64,000 bases of DNA from Crossaster papposus (taxonomy: Eukaryota; Echinodermata; Asteroidea; Velatida; Solasteridae): NCBI GenBank assembly GCA_037893245.1, contig JBAIAA010000237.1:1364001-1428000 (forward strand), written 5' to 3'. The notes under the pieces are model-generated. The model was not told the DNA's origin and ran no database searches. It saw nothing but the letters and a program-made list of their open reading frames with translations. Below, in pieces: positions 58,201 to 61,200 of this stretch; positions within the stretch are counted from its first letter, which is position 1, and every line of letters begins with the position of its first letter. Made by a program: the position numbers and the translations under genes.

Positions 58201-61200
58201 TAGCCCCTCCGCCTCTATGCCAAATAGACCCACACATTGGTCTTTTTTGTGAATAAAATCCCCCAGTTGGAAGACACAAGTCACAAATACTTTATCTCCA
58301 CCAAAATGTCTACAATCGGTCATATTTATAGGCCACAGAAACCTCTAATTCAAAATTATCTGAGGGTTCACAAAATATTAATGAGCTCGCGCCTAGTAAC
58401 TTACGTGAATTGGTGTGGTGCACCTATTGTGGTTGTGTTAAAGTTCAAGTACTGAGGTCAAAGGATAATTGAGATCAAGTTCGAAAATAGGCTTGAATTG
58501 TAAAATGTCTTACTTGAAAACTTGACATTCAATTGCAATCAAACTTGGGTCATGCATGCAATATTGTAAACTTCATAAGACGGTTGTCAAAGGTCAAGTA
58601 CTGAGGTCAAAGGTCATTTGAGATCAAGTTGTAAAACAGGCTAGAATTGTAAAAAAGGCTAGAATTGTAAAAATTGTTTCATTTGAAAGATGGTTGAAGG
58701 TCAAGTACTGAGGTGAAAGGTCAAGTACTGAGTTGAAGGGTCATTTGATGTTAAGTTGTAAAATACAATGTAGGATAATTGCAAAAGCAGAGACGCGTGG
58801 TTTGAGAACCATCCTTGTTTACGTATCGGTACATCAAAGGCAAGTCAATACACCTTATTCACGAGTCGGCCATGTTAAATTGAAAGCGAGGCATTTACTC
58901 TTCAGTTTTCGAACTTGCGAGTATAAATTATTGCAATAAAATACAAGTTCTTTACAAATTAACACCAGTCTTTTCTGTTGAATAATTAAAAAATTGTACC
59001 TAAACACGTGTCATGTATATCGGCCTTTTAATATTTTCAACAACATAACAAAAACTTAAAAGCGAGGCTTGGAACACAAAATATTCGCACCATCGCATTC
59101 AACAGTTTACAACAAAATGTTAACAGATGGTGCAGATTTTTGCACCCGACAATGTAAGTTATTCACAGTCCCACTGCAAATGATGGATCTATAGATGTTA
59201 TTCACTCACCGTTTTGTATGAGAAACGTCTGTATTCTGTTTGTCTTGCTGTGGTATTTCGGTTGCAAAGTGAACTTCTGGTTCTGATAAATCTCCAGATC
59301 CGACTGTAATTTGCAGATTGCACATCATTCGCATTGCACACTCATTGTATTGCACATCTAGGGAATTTCCAGGCTCCTACGACGTACGGTGGCAACCAGT
59401 GCTTGCCACGTGTTAGTTTATTACACGTTAACCAGGAAAATCCCAATGCGAGCACCAACATACCGGTAGCCTTGAACAAGACTATCACGCTTGTTCCCTG
59501 AATAAGCGAGCGGCCGCTAAAGGTGCATGTACTGTACAGCTGTCCGTCTTTGTATAATAATAATAATATAATAATAATAATGAGATTTGTAAAGCGCACA
59601 TATCCACACTGCAGGGTGCTCAAGGCGCTGTAGACAACAACAAGTAATTAATCCTTGAAAATTTGCGACATCAAGTAAGCACACTGCCGCTAACGCGAGC
59701 TTTATGCACACTATACATGTACACGTATTATATACAATCGATCGCGTTTTTGTATCCTTGTGGAGACATCTCTTTGTTCTTGTTGTATAAAATGGTTAGA
59801 AATTCAACAACCTTTTCAAAATGTTCCTATTTCAACCACAATAAATTTCCTGGATTATACCCTATATTACACCCTAACCCAAACTAACCCACATCCTAAC
59901 CCTAGTTTTTGAGTACTTTGAGTAAAATCCAAAAATGTATTTCATGAAATTCTTCTACCTGTACATGTACATACAAATAAATAGAAATTATCCTGAGTAG
60001 ACTATTCATTTCCATTGTTCCCATTGTTCACATTTTGCCCAAATATCCACAGGGTATCGTATTTTCCTTTCACAAGTTCTTGAGGCTGATTGAGAGCCTT
60101 GATTATTCTGTTTACTAGCAAGTTTATGTTTTTCTTTACTTTGCTTTGCAAATCCAAACCTCCCTTATAATTTTCATCCCCAAAACTAAATTATTATTAC
60201 TTGACAAAAAACTTACAGGGATTAATGAGAATGGAGGTGATTTACAACAATTGGTCAATTTGAAGAAAAAAACGTTATAAATGATCTTAATATGCCTATT
60301 GATGTTGCTGGTTGGCTGGAGTCACGTCTGGTGTGACCCCTTGATTTTTTTAAATGGCTGTACATGAATAGCATGGGTGGAAAGTGTGTAAAGCCACATT
60401 ATCTCTCACCAATGTGTCTCTGGTTCGATTCTGGCTCCGACCATTCTGGTATGTAAGTGGAGTTGATTTTCTCCTAATCTGTGACCAAAGTTACAAACGT
60501 TCTACCTGTACATTTATAGCACGCAGTATCAAGATTTGACGCGTCTTTGTTACAAGTTACCGTAGAACTGTTGCTTTTGGCCAATCATTAGCTTACATGA
60601 TGCTTGATTAATGCTGGTTCACAGGACATTTATTCGCCTCTTCTTGAAAGCCAGGTTATTACTACATGATAATGCCCTCCACGTGATCGAGTCTCGACCA
60701 ATCAGGAGCCATCAACTCTCCTAGGTATTTATTAATACAAAATAATGCCCTCCTTGGATCGAGTCTCGACCAATCAGAAGCTATATCAACTCTTCTAGGT
60801 ATTTATTAAATCAAGTTCATCTAACTCGTATTGCTTTCCTTTCCTCCATTTTTACCCTACATTTCCAGTACAGAATTGGTCAGCTCTACATGATAGCCAA
60901 GCACAGCAATGAGCAGTCACAAAGGGGAGAGGGCGTAGAGGTCATCAAAAACGAAGACTGCCACGATCCCGTGCACGGCAAAGGCAGGTACACCGAGAAA
61001 CGCATCTACCTCTCAAGGTACATTATATCATTTGTAATTTGGTAATGAGATTGTGTGCACAGGGAGATGTACATTTTAAAAGTTGAGTTAACTTTTGCCC
61101 TTGAATTATGCCATTTTTATGCGTACTTGGTGTTGCTTGAGAGCTGGGGCAGATTTCACGAAACGCTAAGATGCGTCTTAGGAAGAGTAACTCGTCCCAA

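Larger units (their letters stand above)
50965..60340. repeat. Segmental duplication unit 3 (about 9.4 kb)
   Basis: Third unit with the same landmark order, starting GTGCTTCTGTCTTCGGTGG at about 50985. It ends about 530 bp before PITPNC1 exon 2. It carries unit-specific insertions at 52521-54047, 57028-57702 and 57973-58424. It lacks the family A insertion shared by units 1 and 2. Confidence 0.85.
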
